The notes: a model not told the origin generated them from the letters alone. Numbered from the stretch's first letter, positions 46,361-54,074 are shown. The stretch is DNA of 64,000 nt from Desulfosporosinus youngiae DSM 17734 (GCF_000244895.1 NZ_CM001441.1:186001-250000), one strand, 5' to 3'. Made by a program: numbers and translations.

Positions 46361-46612
46361 GTGTCTTACGTTCTTACGTTTGCCAACACACATGCGGCTA
46401 TTCTTGCCGAAAAAGCGCTGTTGCAGGCAGGATATCCGGCAGGGGTGATGCCATTGCCTTCCGGCATCAAAGCCGGATGTGGTATCGCGCTTCGGGTAGT
46501 CGATTATATTGCGTCAAATACACTTTTGAAGGAGAACAACATAGTTGTGTCTGCTGTTTATCAAGTTTCGAAAAATTTGCATGATAGTGTGTACAACGAG
46601 GTCGCACTATGA
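46361..46612 (+). CDS. DUF3343 (putative Se/S carrier) protein
   Basis: This 83-residue protein with the segment GVMPLPSGIKAGCGIALRV has a single conserved-looking Cys in a small alpha/beta fold. DUF3343 proteins often sit beside yedF and selD and are proposed carriers of reduced selenium or sulfur. GTG 46361 has GGAGGT upstream, 9 bp after yedF. Confidence 0.82.
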   Translation: MSYVLTFANTHAAILAEKALLQAGYPAGVMPLPSGIKAGCGIALRVVDYIASNTLLKENNIVVSAVYQVSKNLHDSVYNEVAL

Positions 46613-46681
46613 AGAGTCAGCAAAAATACTTCATTAACAATCCCAAAAATATATCTTAAATTTAAAAGGAGTGAAGATTTA

Positions 46682-47023
46682 ATGGTAAAGATTACCGAAC
46701 TCGCAGCCCAAAAAGTGAAAGAAGTGTTAAAAGCTCAGAATAAGGAAAATGCACTTCTTCGTCTCTATCTTGTAGGAATGGGTTGCGGCGGTCCGAATTT
46801 CGGCATGACTCTAGATGAATCAAAAACAGAGGACGATGTTCTTGATCAAGAACACGGTGTTTCAATTGTTGTTGAAACAAAACTATCGATGTATTTAGAA
46901 GGAGCCGTGATTGATTATATTGAGTCAGATAACGGCGGCGGTTTTGAAATACGTATGGCCAAGATGCCTAGTAGTGGTGGATGTGACAGTGGTTGCTGCG
47001 GAGGTTGCGGTGGAAGTTGCTAA
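46682..47023 (+). CDS. HesB/IscA-like protein with Cys-rich tail
   Basis: This 113-residue A-type iron-sulfur carrier fold has VGMGCGGPNFGMTLDES in the place where some clostridial homologues (HesB-like selenoproteins) carry selenocysteine; here it is cysteine. The C-terminus CDSGCCGGCGGSC adds six cysteines. Likely iron-sulfur or selenium handling, in line with the upstream selD-yedF genes. AAAAGGAG precedes ATG 46682. Codon use is back to the local AT-rich style, so it may not be part of the same transferred block. Confidence 0.82.
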   Translation: MVKITELAAQKVKEVLKAQNKENALLRLYLVGMGCGGPNFGMTLDESKTEDDVLDQEHGVSIVVETKLSMYLEGAVIDYIESDNGGGFEIRMAKMPSSGGCDSGCCGGCGGSC

Positions 47024-47059
47024 TCGAAAGCTGAAAGTTAATCTCACCATATAAAATAC

Positions 47060-47098
47060 TGAGTCGGTATTATATAGTGAACATGCAATACCGACTCA
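47060..47098. terminator. 12-bp hairpin after HesB-like gene
   Basis: TGAGTCGGTATT and its perfect complement surround a 15-base AT-rich loop; no T-run. It is the first of two tandem hairpins in a 328-bp gene-free gap (47024-47351). Confidence 0.6.
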
Positions 47099-47133
47099 TG
47101 GAAATAGTATTTCTAACAGGCTTTTAGAAATCG

Positions 47134-47196
47134 TTATCATTATAAGAGACAACTACCACTCAATCTTGCAGTGGTAGTTGTCTCTTATAATGATAA
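47134..47196. repeat. 27-bp perfect inverted repeat with 9-base loop
   Basis: Arms at 47134-47160 and 47170-47196 are exact complements (outer ends TTATCATTATAAGAGAC and GTCTCTTATAATGATAA; inner ends CTACCACT and AGTGGTAG). It is far longer than needed for a terminator. The outer part recalls Fur-type ATAATGATAA sequences. The remainder of the gap shows no gene. Confidence 0.8.
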
Positions 47197-47351
47197 TTTG
47201 TCAAGGCAAAGGTTCTTGAGGTATTTATTGAAGGAAATAAGTGCTATGCACAATCCATTGTCATCATCAGATAAGAGTTATATGAATTAAGTAAGCATAG
47301 CAAACAATGCAACTTAATGATAAACTATAACTATAGAAGGAGAGTGTAGAG

Positions 47352-47528
47352 ATGAGTGAAGGAAGTAAAATGTGGCAGTGCCAAATGCAAAGTTGTGGAT
47401 ATATTTATAATTCAGAAAAAGGGTGTAAGAAAAGTAAAATACCTAAAGATGTTCCTTTTGAAGAGTTGCCGGATGATTGGAGATGTCCGTTATGTGGTGC
47501 CGGTAAGAAGATGTTCAAACCGGTTTAA
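47352..47528 (+). CDS. Rubredoxin with CX4C first knuckle
   Basis: This 58-residue rubredoxin is too short for many gene callers. It begins [19 protein letters not shown], then [23 protein letters not shown]. The second knuckle is the standard CPLCG, but the first is C-x4-C-G-Y in place of C-x2-C-G-Y, like the second rubredoxin described from Desulfovibrio desulfuricans. It is a one-electron carrier, plausibly for oxygen or peroxide detoxification with rubrerythrin. GAAGGAGAG precedes ATG 47352 and a terminator follows. Confidence 0.9.
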   Translation: MSEGSKMWQCQMQSCGYIYNSEKGCKKSKIPKDVPFEELPDDWRCPLCGAGKKMFKPV

Positions 47529-47547
47529 GAGAGAAAACGTTATAACC

Positions 47548-47577
47548 AAAGCAGTCGGCAGAAGCCGGCTGCTTTTT
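47548..47577 (+). terminator. Terminator after rubredoxin gene
   Basis: AAAGCAGTCGGC pairs with GCCGGCTGCTTT (one G-U) around AGAA, followed by T. Confidence 0.88.
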
Positions 47578-47611
47578 CAATGAAGGTCGATAGCTTCTAA
47601 GATTAGAAGAT

Positions 47612-47682
47612 TTAAGAAGTTCTTAAGAATTTGGTTGAGATTATCGTAAGATTTGACTGATATCATTACCTTAAAGTAAACA
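47612..47682 (+). promoter_or_regulatory. Direct repeats and promoter before two-component genes
   Basis: TTAAGAA occurs at 47612 and 47623, an 11-bp direct repeat typical of OmpR/PhoB-family sites, and a related GTAAGATT lies near 47646. TTGACT (47653-47658) with TAAACA (47677-47682) 18 bp on is a candidate promoter. Autoregulation by the response regulator is inferred. Confidence 0.45.
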
Positions 47683-47732
47683 ATAGAGGGTGTGATATGA
47701 TTGTATAAATCGAGATGGGGGAGTGATACATC

Positions 47733-48419
47733 ATGAATATATTGGTTTGTGATGATGATAAAGAAATATTAGACGCTATTAGAATCTATTTGGAAAACGA
47801 AGGCTATAAGGTATTTAAAGCTGCCAATGGAATAGAGGCTCTTAAAATTGTTGAAGAAACTTTAATTCACCTGGTTATTATGGATATTATGATGCCTCAA
47901 ATGGATGGCATAAGAGCAACTATGAAGATTAGAGAGGATAAAAATATACCGGTTATTATGCTTTCGGCAAAATCTGAGGACACAGACAAAATCATGGGCT
48001 TAAATATGGGAGCGGACGATTATATAACAAAACCTTTTAATCCGTTGGAATTAATTGCAAGAGTAAAGTCCCAGTTAAGAAGGTATACATCACTAGGAAG
48101 CCTGGAAACCAAATGTAATGTCTATAAAACAGGCGGACTTATTATTGATGATGAGTGTAAAATTGTAACGGTTGACGGCGATGAAGTAAAACTTACGCCT
48201 GTACAATATAAAATCCTCAAGCTTTTGATTGCCAATGCGGGGAGAGTCTATTCCATTGATGAAATATATGAAAAAGTATGGCAGGAAACAGCGTTTAGTG
48301 CAGAAAATACAGTCGCAGTTCATATCAGAAAGATTAGAGAAAAAATTGAAATAAATCCTAAAGAACCAAAATATTTGAAGGTGGTGTGGGGGATTGGATA
48401 CAAAGTGGAGAGATTATAG
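47733..48419 (+). CDS. OmpR/PhoB-family response regulator
   Basis: This 228-residue, VanR-like regulator has a receiver domain with acidic pocket Asp8/Asp9, phospho-acceptor Asp51 (VIMDIMMP), Thr/Ser (MLSAKS) and Lys (ITKPF), and a C-terminal winged helix (LTPVQYKILKLLIANAGRVYSIDEIYEKVW...VAVHIRKIREKIE...VVWGIGYKV). It overlaps the sensor kinase by 26 bp. A GGGGGAG site precedes ATG 47733. The stimulus is unknown. Confidence 0.92.
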   Translation: MNILVCDDDKEILDAIRIYLENEGYKVFKAANGIEALKIVEETLIHLVIMDIMMPQMDGIRATMKIREDKNIPVIMLSAKSEDTDKIMGLNMGADDYITKPFNPLELIARVKSQLRRYTSLGSLETKCNVYKTGGLIIDDECKIVTVDGDEVKLTPVQYKILKLLIANAGRVYSIDEIYEKVWQETAFSAENTVAVHIRKIREKIEINPKEPKYLKVVWGIGYKVERL

Positions 48420-50472
48420 CCATTCCATGATAGCCAAGATTATCGGATTCATGATTACCATAGTTTGTTTTACTGGTGCCCTAACAATAATTGCGGATGT
48501 AGTAGTTTTTAAGCATGCCGATTTTGATATTGCTTTTGAAGAGAGCTATTATCTTGGGTCAGATTTTATGAGAGACAGTAGTGATATCTTTACCAGCTTA
48601 AGAGATATAACAGGTAAATATAAAAGTGAGGATCACATTATCCAGGGTGGTACTCTGACGGAAGCAGATAATAAATGGAGAGAGGAAAACCTGTTTTGGG
48701 ATTTTGCCAACAAATCAAAAAGTTATAATCCTAATTTAACGATGGAAGAAAATTATCCGATTTTCGAAGAAGTCTATGCTGCAGAACTAGCAAAGTTGAG
48801 AGATAAATTAATCACAGAAGAACTTCAAAACTATTATTCTGTGTTAAGAAGATTAGACAAATATCCTGGTCTTATTTACTATGCTAAAGATGGTGAAACC
48901 GAATTTACGAATAGCCCTGAGAAAACAAAGGATTATTTCAAATCCTTACCCTCCTATATGGTATTTGATGGATCGGAGCTAAACGTTTTTCCCGAGGAAA
49001 TTCAACAAAACCATCGTTATCATTGGCTTACCGCGGACACTAATCAATTAGGTTACCAAGACGTGATGTATATTGCCTTTAGCAAAGAATTTTTAAATCC
49101 TAGAATTGAAGAATGGAACGAAAATAAGGTAACCGTTACGAAGAGTTTATATCAAATAGCAGGTTTTTCAGCAGGATTGGCTTTAGCGTTTATTTATTTA
49201 CTCCTGGTCATCGGCAGAAGGACCAAGGAGACCCCTGCAAGCCCATTAAACGTTATCGATAGAATTTATAATGATTTTAAGATTGTAATCTGCTTTTTTT
49301 TGATAGTCCTATGGATTGCAGTCATAGCTTATATGCAGCAGTTTAAGGCCAATGGACTTATAGTTCTAATGACGCTGTTAATCGCTGCGATTGGATTAAT
49401 AGTTGTTCTTTCGTTAGTAAAACATCTCAAAAATAAATCATTCGTAAAGCATACTTTGACTTATACCTTGTTTTATAAATTCTTTAAATTTTTTAAGGAT
49501 ATCTATGACAGCGGAAGTGTTGGAGTAAGGGTTGTCTTAATCGTAATAGGCTATCCGATTGCAGTGGCGTTAACATTCTTTATGTTCCCGATAACCTTAG
49601 GAGGCGCAGCGTGGATAGCTTTGAAGAAGGTAAGGGAGTTTGATGCCATAAAAGAAGGGGTAAAGAAGGTAAAAGGAGGAGATTTCCACCATACCATCAA
49701 TGTATCAGGAAAAGGGGAATTCAGCAGACTGGCTTCCGACTTAAATAGTATTACGGATGGTTTAAATAAAGCTGTCGAAAATGAGATCAAAAGTGAGCGG
49801 TTGAAAGCTGAATTGATCACCAATGTATCTCACGACATCAGAACACCCTTAACTTCGATTATCACCTATGTTGATTTACTGAAAAATGAAACGAATCAGG
49901 TAAAGGTAAAAGAATACTTAGAAATAATCGACCAGAAGTCTCAGCGCTTAAAAATACTAACGGACGATTTGTTTGAAGCAGCTAAAGCTTCTAGCGGCAA
50001 TATTCCGGTAAACTATGAAACGATAGATATTATATCGTTAATAACTCAGGGGTTGGGCGAACTTGATGACAAAATACAAGAACGTAAGTTAGAATTCAAG
50101 ATCAGCCATTCGAACGATAAAGTCTATATTAAAGCCGACGGAAGACTACTATGGAGAGCTATTGAGAATTTGTTATCAAATATATTCAAATATGCCCTTG
50201 AAGGGTCAAGAGTATATATTGACATCTTAGAGTCAGACAGTGGGCTGACGTTGGTCTTTAAAAACATCTCTGCCTATGAATTGAATATTTCTTCAGATGA
50301 GTTAATGGAGCGTTTCAAAAGGGGCGATGAATCCAGAAGCAGTCAAGGCAGTGGCTTGGGATTATCCATTGCTAAAAGTTTGATAGAAATTCAAAAAGGA
50401 ACGTTTAATATTGAAATTGATGGAGATTTATTCAAGGCTATAATACACTTGATTAAAGTAGAGGCGAATTAG
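48394..50472 (+). CDS. Sensor histidine kinase with five predicted membrane helices
   Basis: This 692-residue kinase is much longer than VanS. One helix (about 15-38) is followed by a 215-residue extracytoplasmic region, then helices near 255-273, 296-315, 320-341 and 378-400, a HAMP-like linker, the H-box NVSHDIRTP with His480, and the N and G boxes (RAIENLLSNIFKYA; GSGLGLSIAKSLI). TTG 48394 has AAGGTGG upstream, inside the regulator gene; ATG 48427 is a shorter option. It phosphorylates the upstream regulator. Envelope stress or antibiotic sensing is plausible but not shown. Confidence 0.88.
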   Translation: MDTKWRDYSHSMIAKIIGFMITIVCFTGALTIIADVVVFKHADFDIAFEESYYLGSDFMRDSSDIFTSLRDITGKYKSEDHIIQGGTLTEADNKWREENLFWDFANKSKSYNPNLTMEENYPIFEEVYAAELAKLRDKLITEELQNYYSVLRRLDKYPGLIYYAKDGETEFTNSPEKTKDYFKSLPSYMVFDGSELNVFPEEIQQNHRYHWLTADTNQLGYQDVMYIAFSKEFLNPRIEEWNENKVTVTKSLYQIAGFSAGLALAFIYLLLVIGRRTKETPASPLNVIDRIYNDFKIVICFFLIVLWIAVIAYMQQFKANGLIVLMTLLIAAIGLIVVLSLVKHLKNKSFVKHTLTYTLFYKFFKFFKDIYDSGSVGVRVVLIVIGYPIAVALTFFMFPITLGGAAWIALKKVREFDAIKEGVKKVKGGDFHHTINVSGKGEFSRLASDLNSITDGLNKAVENEIKSERLKAELITNVSHDIRTPLTSIITYVDLLKNETNQVKVKEYLEIIDQKSQRLKILTDDLFEAAKASSGNIPVNYETIDIISLITQGLGELDDKIQERKLEFKISHSNDKVYIKADGRLLWRAIENLLSNIFKYALEGSRVYIDILESDSGLTLVFKNISAYELNISSDELMERFKRGDESRSSQGSGLGLSIAKSLIEIQKGTFNIEIDGDLFKAIIHLIKVEAN

Positions 50473-50485
50473 AGATACCGTCAAA

Positions 50486-50523
50486 TAGTCGCTAAGGAAC
50501 CTGTCCAAGTTCCTTGGCGACTA
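50486..50523. repeat. 15-bp inverted repeat in gap after sensor kinase
   Basis: TAGTCGCTAAGGAAC pairs with GTTCCTTGGCGACTA (one G-U) around 8 bases; no T-tract. The gap 50473-50801 also holds an imperfect CAGGTCCCCC / GGGGGCCTG pair (50567-50620). No gene is seen there. Confidence 0.65.
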
Positions 50524-50739
50524 CTGTGTTATCGTCAGAAAACGATCTGCTTGCGCGGGCGAGCTTCAGGTCCCCCTCTATAATCAACTTTTTAAGTAAC
50601 GCCGAGAATTCGGGGGCCTGCTATAATCTTTAAACCAAATATCAACCAAGTATCATCCTGTAGATCGTCTGGGTAGATGACAAAAGGCTATTTTCTCCAT
50701 AATAGAGTAAGGACGATCATGGTCTTTTTAAAAAATATA

Positions 50740-50764
50740 AAAGCTCCTGCAATGCAGGAGCTAA
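50740..50764 (-). terminator. Terminator of the minus-strand gene at 50802
   Basis: AGCTCCTGC and GCAGGAGCT around a 3-base loop; read on the minus strand it is followed by TTTTATATTTTTT. Confidence 0.82.
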
Positions 50765-50801
50765 ATTACTAAAACTGAAATTACGTAAATCTGGCTAAGG
50801 T

Positions 50802-51194
50802 CTAGGTCAAGTTGAAAATCGTCAGCGTCTGGAGTTTTGTGAGTTCTTGGTGGAGGACATCGCTTAAGGAGATGTCCAAGGCGTTGGACAGAGCGGCTAT
50901 ATAAAAGAGTTGCTTGCCCAACTCCGCCTCTATGATGTCACGGCAGTTATCGCAAACATATCCTTCAAGTTGGCTGTCCAAGAGTTCTTTCAAATCAGCG
51001 ACGCTTGAATCAGGGGGAATAGGTTTCTTGTGCGCATTCACCGCGTGGCAACCACAACTAGTCACAGATTTGACGACGGCTCGGTTAACACGCGCTGAAG
51101 TTTCTTGCCCTTTGGACAAGATATCCAAAATGCTTTGATGTCGGATTAACAGAGATTTTACCGTGTCTTGGAATTGGTCAGTGAGTTGCTCCAT
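50802..51194 (-). CDS. Conserved-looking helical protein with Cys pairs, MazG-like C-terminus
   Basis: This 130-residue protein contains KSVTSCGCHAVNAHK and VCDNCRDIIEAELGKQLFYIAALSNALDISLSDVLHQEL. The last segment resembles the helical signature of MazG-like nucleotide pyrophosphohydrolases (ExxLGDxLFYLxALxNxLxIDL), but the full set of acidic metal ligands is not seen. Two Cys pairs (CGC, CDNC) could bind zinc. Function unknown. ATG 51194 is favoured, with GAGGAT 8 bases upstream; a GTG at 51209 overlaps the AAAGGAG. It is divergent from carD. Confidence 0.7.
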   Translation of the reverse strand: MEQLTDQFQDTVKSLLIRHQSILDILSKGQETSARVNRAVVKSVTSCGCHAVNAHKKPIPPDSSVADLKELLDSQLEGYVCDNCRDIIEAELGKQLFYIAALSNALDISLSDVLHQELTKLQTLTIFNLT

Positions 51195-51288
51195 GTGTGC
51201 TATCCTCACTCCTTTCTGCCATCTCTATTATACCGAGGAGGTTAGGCAGTTGTCAATTTTCAACAGTTTTAAGGTTGAAAAAGTCAAA

Positions 51289-51318
51289 TTGACAGGCTAA
51301 AGACATGTATGATATAAT
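51289..51318 (+). promoter_or_regulatory. Upstream carD promoter P1
   Basis: Consensus TTGACA (51289-51294) and TATAAT (51313-51318), 18-bp spacer. Confidence 0.8.
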
Positions 51319-51327
51319 TTTAAAATT

Positions 51328-51356
51328 TTGACCCGGGCTGTGTTCCTTGCTATAAT
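51328..51356 (+). promoter_or_regulatory. Downstream carD promoter P2
   Basis: TTGACC (51328-51333), 17 bp, TATAAT (51351-51356), giving a very short leader (about 16 bases) before ATG 51379. Two near-consensus promoters in tandem imply strong expression. Confidence 0.75.
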
Positions 51357-51378
51357 ATATAGATAAGGGGGTGGCCGA

Positions 51379-51861
51379 ATGTTTAAGGTTGGTGACAAAG
51401 TTGTCTATCCAATGCACGGTGCAGGAATTATTGAGTCAATCGAAGAACGCGAAGTTCTTGGAGAAAAGAGCCAATATTATGTCATGCATTTACCAGTTGG
51501 GAATATGAAATTATTTATTCCCTTGAACAACGTTGAAAACCTTGGCTTGAGACAAGTGATTTCTCCCACCATGGTTAAAGATGTTTTAGAGGTGCTGAAA
51601 ACTAAAGATACGGCAGCTACCTTAGCTTGGAATCGGCGTTATCGCGCGAACTTAGAGAAAATCAAAAGCGGTAATATTTTCGAAGTTGCAAATGTCGTTC
51701 GGAGCCTTGCTCAAAGGGACAATGAAAAAGGCCTTTCTACGGGTGAGAAGAAGATGTACGAAAATGCCTGCCAGATTTTGATTAGTGAACTTGTTTTGAC
51801 TGAGGGATCTGAAGAAGAAGCAGTCAGGCAATGGCTTTCATCCGCTTTGAAGTTAGCTTAG
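51379..51861 (+). CDS. carD: CarD/CdnL-family transcription regulator
   Basis: This 160-residue protein has an N-terminal RNA polymerase-interacting domain shared with TRCF (FKVGDKVVYPMHGAGIIESIEEREVLGEKSQYYVMHLPVGNMKLFIPLNNVENLGLR) and a C-terminal helical DNA-binding domain. CarD stabilises open promoter complexes. It lies in the usual position upstream of yacL-ispD in Bacillota, with AAGGGGGTGG before ATG 51379. Confidence 0.94.
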   Translation: MFKVGDKVVYPMHGAGIIESIEEREVLGEKSQYYVMHLPVGNMKLFIPLNNVENLGLRQVISPTMVKDVLEVLKTKDTAATLAWNRRYRANLEKIKSGNIFEVANVVRSLAQRDNEKGLSTGEKKMYENACQILISELVLTEGSEEEAVRQWLSSALKLA

Positions 51862-51897
51862 AATTCTTTGTGTTTGATTACATCGTCTTATATTGAG

Positions 51898-52040
51898 GTC
51901 ATGGCTGACAAAATCCCATCTCATTTAGCGCTGAAAACAACCCGAACTGGAAGGTTCGAGTCTGGGAAACCAATGAATACAAGGATATTTTGTAATGAAA
52001 ATTGCCATGACTCAAACAGACGGTTGAGGTTTGAAACCTC
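51898..52040 (+). other. Possible structured RNA in the carD-yacL gap
   Basis: The 330-bp gap has no convincing gene. It contains a closing stem GTCATGGC (51898-51905) / GCCATGAC (52004-52011), an internal hairpin CGAAC/GTTCG (51943-51958) and a palindrome GAGGTTTGAAACCTC (52026-52040). This could be a carD 3' UTR or a leader element; it matches no riboswitch consensus I can recall. Confidence 0.3.
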
Positions 52041-52118
52041 CGCAAGTATTAGCAGGACAATATATTGCTGAGGGTTATAATAATAAAAAAACCTCAAAAA
52101 GGATTAAATTACCTTTGG

Positions 52119-52147
52119 TTGAAAAATAATGAAATCCACAGTATAAT
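52119..52147 (+). promoter_or_regulatory. Promoter of the yacL-ispD-ispF-gltX genes
   Basis: TTGAAA (52119-52124), 17 bp, TATAAT (52142-52147), 45 bp before the yacL ATG. Confidence 0.75.
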
Positions 52148-52191
52148 TGGAAAGACTTTTAGTCAAAATAGGTTAAAAAGGAGGTGAAACG

Positions 52192-53370
52192 ATGATTCGC
52201 AATTTAATACGCGGGATCATCACCCTATTAATGGGGGCTGTTGGATTTTATCTTAATTATATCCTTATAAGTCTTGACTTTTTGAAAACCCTTGGATGGA
52301 ATGGGTCACCTATCTGGACATACGCTATAATGAGTATTTTATTTGGCATTATAGGATTTTTAGTTGCTCCGTTTAGTATTCGCTCTTTTATTGCTTTAAT
52401 GCGTTGGATGGATTCGCGATTAACCAGAGTTCCCACAAACGATCTTATGGGTGGGGCCATCGGAGGAATCATTGGACTTATTATTGCAAGTTTATTCAGT
52501 AATTCGTTTGTTAGTGTTAATTTCTTCGGCCCGCTTTTAGCAGTCATGATAAGTCTCTTTTTAGGTTATTTGGGACTGACAATTGGAATGAAACGTAAAG
52601 AGGATGTCCTGGGCTTTCTTAACTTCTTTCCCAAATTTCGCGATCGTGGAGACAAAGCAGATAAGACGGATAAAAACAAAGAGGCTAAGGAGGGCAAAGC
52701 CAATCGTCCTCGCGATTCAGTGAGTTATAAAATTCTCGATACGAGTGTGATTATCGATGGCCGGATTGCAGATATCGTTAAGACCGGATTTTTAGAAGGA
52801 ACACTGCTTATACCTAGTTTTGTTCTGGAGGAGTTGCGACACATTGCGGATTCTTCGGACTTGCTTAAACGAAATCGCGGGCGCAGAGGGCTTGATATCT
52901 TGAATCAAATTTCTAAGGAAACAGTCATTCAAGTTCATATTCATGAACAAGATTTTGAGGATATTAATGAAGTTGACAGTAAATTGGTGCGGTTAGGACA
53001 AATTTTGGGGGCACCCTTATTGACGAATGATTATAATCTCAACAAAGTCGCTGAACTTCAAGGAGTAAAGGTTTTAAATATCAACGAATTAGCTAATGCT
53101 CTGAAGCCCATTGTTTTGCCTGGAGAAGAAATGTTGGTTCAGGTTATGAAAGAGGGAAAAGAGCCGGGGCAAGGTGTTGCTTATCTCGATGATGGAACCA
53201 TGATTGTTGTAGATATGGGACGAAGGTACATGGGACAAAATATTGTTGTTTTAGTGACAAGTGTTCTTCAAACGGCAGCCGGGCGTATGATTTTTGCCAA
53301 GCCGAAATCTTCCCTGGAAAAAAAGCCGATGGGCCTTCATCCGACGGATGAGGTGAATGCGATTGGCTAA
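52192..53370 (+). CDS. yacL: YacL-type PIN/TRAM-domain membrane protein
   Basis: This 392-residue protein has four N-terminal membrane helices (residues about 8-135), a Lys/Asp-rich linker, a PIN nuclease domain with acidic residues (KILDTSVIIDGRIADI, LEELRHIAD, DSKLVRLGQILGAPLLTNDYNLNKVA) and a C-terminal TRAM domain. It is a presumed membrane-anchored ribonuclease of unknown target. AAAGGAGGTG precedes ATG 52192. It overlaps ispD by 14 bp. Confidence 0.92.
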   Translation: MIRNLIRGIITLLMGAVGFYLNYILISLDFLKTLGWNGSPIWTYAIMSILFGIIGFLVAPFSIRSFIALMRWMDSRLTRVPTNDLMGGAIGGIIGLIIASLFSNSFVSVNFFGPLLAVMISLFLGYLGLTIGMKRKEDVLGFLNFFPKFRDRGDKADKTDKNKEAKEGKANRPRDSVSYKILDTSVIIDGRIADIVKTGFLEGTLLIPSFVLEELRHIADSSDLLKRNRGRRGLDILNQISKETVIQVHIHEQDFEDINEVDSKLVRLGQILGAPLLTNDYNLNKVAELQGVKVLNINELANALKPIVLPGEEMLVQVMKEGKEPGQGVAYLDDGTMIVVDMGRRYMGQNIVVLVTSVLQTAAGRMIFAKPKSSLEKKPMGLHPTDEVNAIG

Positions 53371-54055
53371 TATCGGGATCGTTATTCCGGCAGCAGGTCA
53401 AGGCAAGCGGATGAGGGCCGGATGTAACAAGCAATTCTTAGTATTGATGGGGCAACCAATTTTGGCTCATACGATAAGAGTGTTTGAAGAATCGAACTTT
53501 GTTTCTGAAATAGTTATTGTAGGGGCGGAAGGTGATATCTCTGTCATAAAAGAACTGGTTTATCATCAGGGCTTTCAGAAAGTTGCAGCAGTCTGCAAAG
53601 GTGGCGTGCTGCGTCAAGATTCCGTTCGTGCTGGGGTTCGAGCTCTAAGTCCCGCTATCCAACGGATAGTGGTGCATGATGGGGCGAGGCCCCTTTTGAC
53701 GTTGCAAGCATTTAATCAATTTCTTGAAGAAACCCAAGAGTATCCTGCTGCAATTATGGGAGTGTCTATAAAGGATACTGTAAAGAGAGTCAACCTGGCT
53801 GGAAACGTGCTTGAGACTCTACCTCGTGAAGATTTGCGGTCTGTCCAAACCCCCCAGGTTTTTGACCGTGGGATACTAGAGGTAGCACATTATCAAGCAG
53901 TTTCTGCAGGATACTATGGCACAGATGATGCCTCTTTGTTAGAATGGATGGGGTATCCTGTGCAAATGGTAGAGGGAATGCAGGAGAATATCAAGGTGAC
54001 CACACCGGAAGATTTGTGGTTAGCTGAACGGATACTGGCGATGCGTGAGTCTTGA
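53357..54055 (+). CDS. ispD: 2-C-methyl-D-erythritol 4-phosphate cytidylyltransferase
   Basis: This 232-residue enzyme transfers CMP to methylerythritol phosphate in the non-mevalonate isoprenoid pathway. It shows the CTP-binding glycine-rich loop IPAAGQGKRMRAGCNKQF, VVHDGARPL, the substrate-binding SIKDTVKR, and LRSVQTPQVF. GAGGTGA lies just before ATG 53357, inside yacL. ispF follows with overlap or close spacing. Confidence 0.95.
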   Translation: MRLANIGIVIPAAGQGKRMRAGCNKQFLVLMGQPILAHTIRVFEESNFVSEIVIVGAEGDISVIKELVYHQGFQKVAAVCKGGVLRQDSVRAGVRALSPAIQRIVVHDGARPLLTLQAFNQFLEETQEYPAAIMGVSIKDTVKRVNLAGNVLETLPREDLRSVQTPQVFDRGILEVAHYQAVSAGYYGTDDASLLEWMGYPVQMVEGMQENIKVTTPEDLWLAERILAMRES

Positions 54056-54074
54056 AGTCCGGCAGACAGGGGGG

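Noticed and set aside
47134-47196. CRISPR repeat
   Set aside because: It is a single inverted repeat, with no second direct copy and no spacer pattern; no cas genes occur in the window.
51868-52071. 67-codon open frame in the carD-yacL gap
   Set aside because: No Shine-Dalgarno, low-complexity composition unlike neighbours, and the DNA is better described by inverted repeats.
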